Origin: Comamonadaceae bacterium
Lineage (GTDB): Bacteria > Pseudomonadota > Gammaproteobacteria > Burkholderiales > Burkholderiaceae_C
Length of the DNA stretch: 32,439 nt
Direction: 5' to 3'
NCBI GenBank assembly: GCA_947452725.1
Contig: CANGEG010000007.1
Location: forward strand, 1 to 32,439
The notes under the pieces were generated by a model. It was not told where the DNA came from. It did not search any database and worked only from the letters and a program-made list of their open reading frames with translations. Shown in pieces: positions 31,778-32,439 of this stretch (the stretch's first letter is position 1; the number at the start of each line of letters is the position of its first letter). Position numbers and translations under genes: made by a program.

Positions 31778-32439
31778 ATGCAACGTCGTGTCCATTTGAC
31801 CGTTCTCGCATCGCTGATGCTGGCCACTGGTTTTTCTTTTGCTGCCGAGCCGATCAAAGTCGGCGTGACCGGCCCTTACACAGGCGGCTCCTCCTCCATG
31901 GGCGTGAGCATGCGTGACGGCGTCAAATTGGCGGTCAATGAAATCAACAAGGCTGGCGGCGTTTTGGGCCGCGAGTTCCAAGTGATCGAGCGTGACGACG
32001 AAGCCAAGAACGAGCGCGGCGTGCAAATTGCACAAGAGCTGATTAACAAAGAAAAAGTTGTCGCCACTTTGGGCTTTATCAACACCGGCGTGGCTCTGGC
32101 TTCGCAGCGCTTTTACCAAGAAGCCAAGATCCCCGTCTTCAACAACGTGGCCACCGGCTCTATCATTACCCAGCAGTTCAAGGCGCCTGAGTTTCCAGAC
32201 AACTACATTTTCCGCAACGCCGCGCACGACAGTATCCAAGCGCCAATGATCGTTGAAGAAGCCATTGCCCGCCGCAACTTCAAGAAGGTCGCCATCTTGG
32301 CCGACTCGACCAACTACGGCCAACTCGGTCGTGAAGATTTGGAAAAGGCCTTGGCCGCTAAAAACGTGAAAGCCGTGGCGGTTGAAAAGTTCAACATCAA
32401 GGATGTGGACATGACCGCCCAGTTGCTCAAGGCCAAAGA
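31778..32439 (+). CDS. Branched-chain-amino-acid-type ABC substrate-binding protein, 3' end cut off
   Basis: The first 220 residues; the frame is open to the window edge. AGGAG 8 nt upstream of the ATG. Signal peptide MQRRVHLTVLASLMLATGFSFAAE, cut after SFA or FAA. The mature part is a LivJ/Peripla_BP_6 type I periplasmic binding fold: VGVTGPYTGGSSSMGVSMRDGVKLAV, EINKAGGVLGREFQVIERDDEA, then KVVATLGFINTGVALASQRF and KVAILADSTNYGQLGRED. It would deliver branched-chain amino acids, amides, urea or aromatic acids to an importer whose other genes should lie to the right. The ligand cannot be told from this part. Confidence 0.93.
   Translation, partial: MQRRVHLTVLASLMLATGFSFAAEPIKVGVTGPYTGGSSSMGVSMRDGVKLAVNEINKAGGVLGREFQVIERDDEAKNERGVQIAQELINKEKVVATLGFINTGVALASQRFYQEAKIPVFNNVATGSIITQQFKAPEFPDNYIFRNAAHDSIQAPMIVEEAIARRNFKKVAILADSTNYGQLGREDLEKALAAKNVKAVAVEKFNIKDVDMTAQLLKAK

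Noticed and set aside
31763-32323. Minus-strand frame of 186 codons opposite the branched-chain-type binding protein
   Set aside because: Shadow of the LivJ-type gene, which has a signal peptide, a good ribosome-binding site and strong motifs.

Overview
The window looks like the chromosome of a betaproteobacterium of the order Burkholderiales, most likely family Comamonadaceae. This is inferred from several traits seen together: argB next to a SlmA-type TetR gene, a stand-alone type III pantothenate kinase, a bactofilin/M23 pair, a phasin with a Lys/Ala-rich tail, moderately high GC, and many acyl-CoA, sugar-acid and ABC-uptake genes. I could not run any search, so the family is a judgement and genus is not claimed. 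Genes are dense (29 coding sequences or relics), most with short spacers. No rRNA, tRNA, CRISPR array, intact insertion sequence or phage was seen.

Left to right: (1) 1-1760, minus strand: an FCD/GntR regulator, a VOC (extradiol-dioxygenase-like) protein and an FAH-family protein cut by the window edge, together resembling a ring-cleavage or diketo-acid catabolic operon. (2) 1779-2279: a gap holding a decayed BrnA-like antitoxin fragment. (3) 2280-6583, minus: TetR regulator, long acyl-CoA dehydrogenase, exported DUF2147 protein, crotonase-family protein and PaaI-type thioesterase, with a perfect 14-bp palindrome upstream of the TetR gene. (4) 6736-12769: two divergent operons around one FadR-type operator. 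The left arm encodes SDR-SDR-FAH hydrolase and the right arm FadR-UxaA dehydratase-Ldh2 dehydrogenase. The set fits a non-phosphorylating sugar-acid route ending in a diketo-acid hydrolase. (5) 12779-16371, minus: rfbB-rfbD (dTDP-rhamnose), argB and slmA. (6) 16524-17721, plus: phasin and a TetR regulator. (7) 17753-19723: coaX, and divergent from it by only 12 bp a C45-family acyltransferase/peptidase. (8) 19741-21299: a 9-bp tandem repeat, bactofilin, a membrane-anchored M23 peptidase, and an AT-rich hairpin leader. (9) 21344-29328, minus: a complete peptide-type ABC importer (binding protein, two permeases, fused double ATPase) followed by an M81 (MlrC-like) metallopeptidase and an amidase; a second amidase is divergent at 29489. 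(10) 30998-31432 rhodanese, then the start of a branched-chain-amino-acid-type binding protein running off the right edge.

The most promising units for follow-up are the import-and-hydrolyse cassette (21344-30943), the FadR-controlled sugar-acid module (6736-12769), and the acyl-CoA operon, whose crotonase lacks both hydratase glutamates and which contains an exported DUF2147 protein. Each is a new arrangement of known families rather than a clearly unknown machine.
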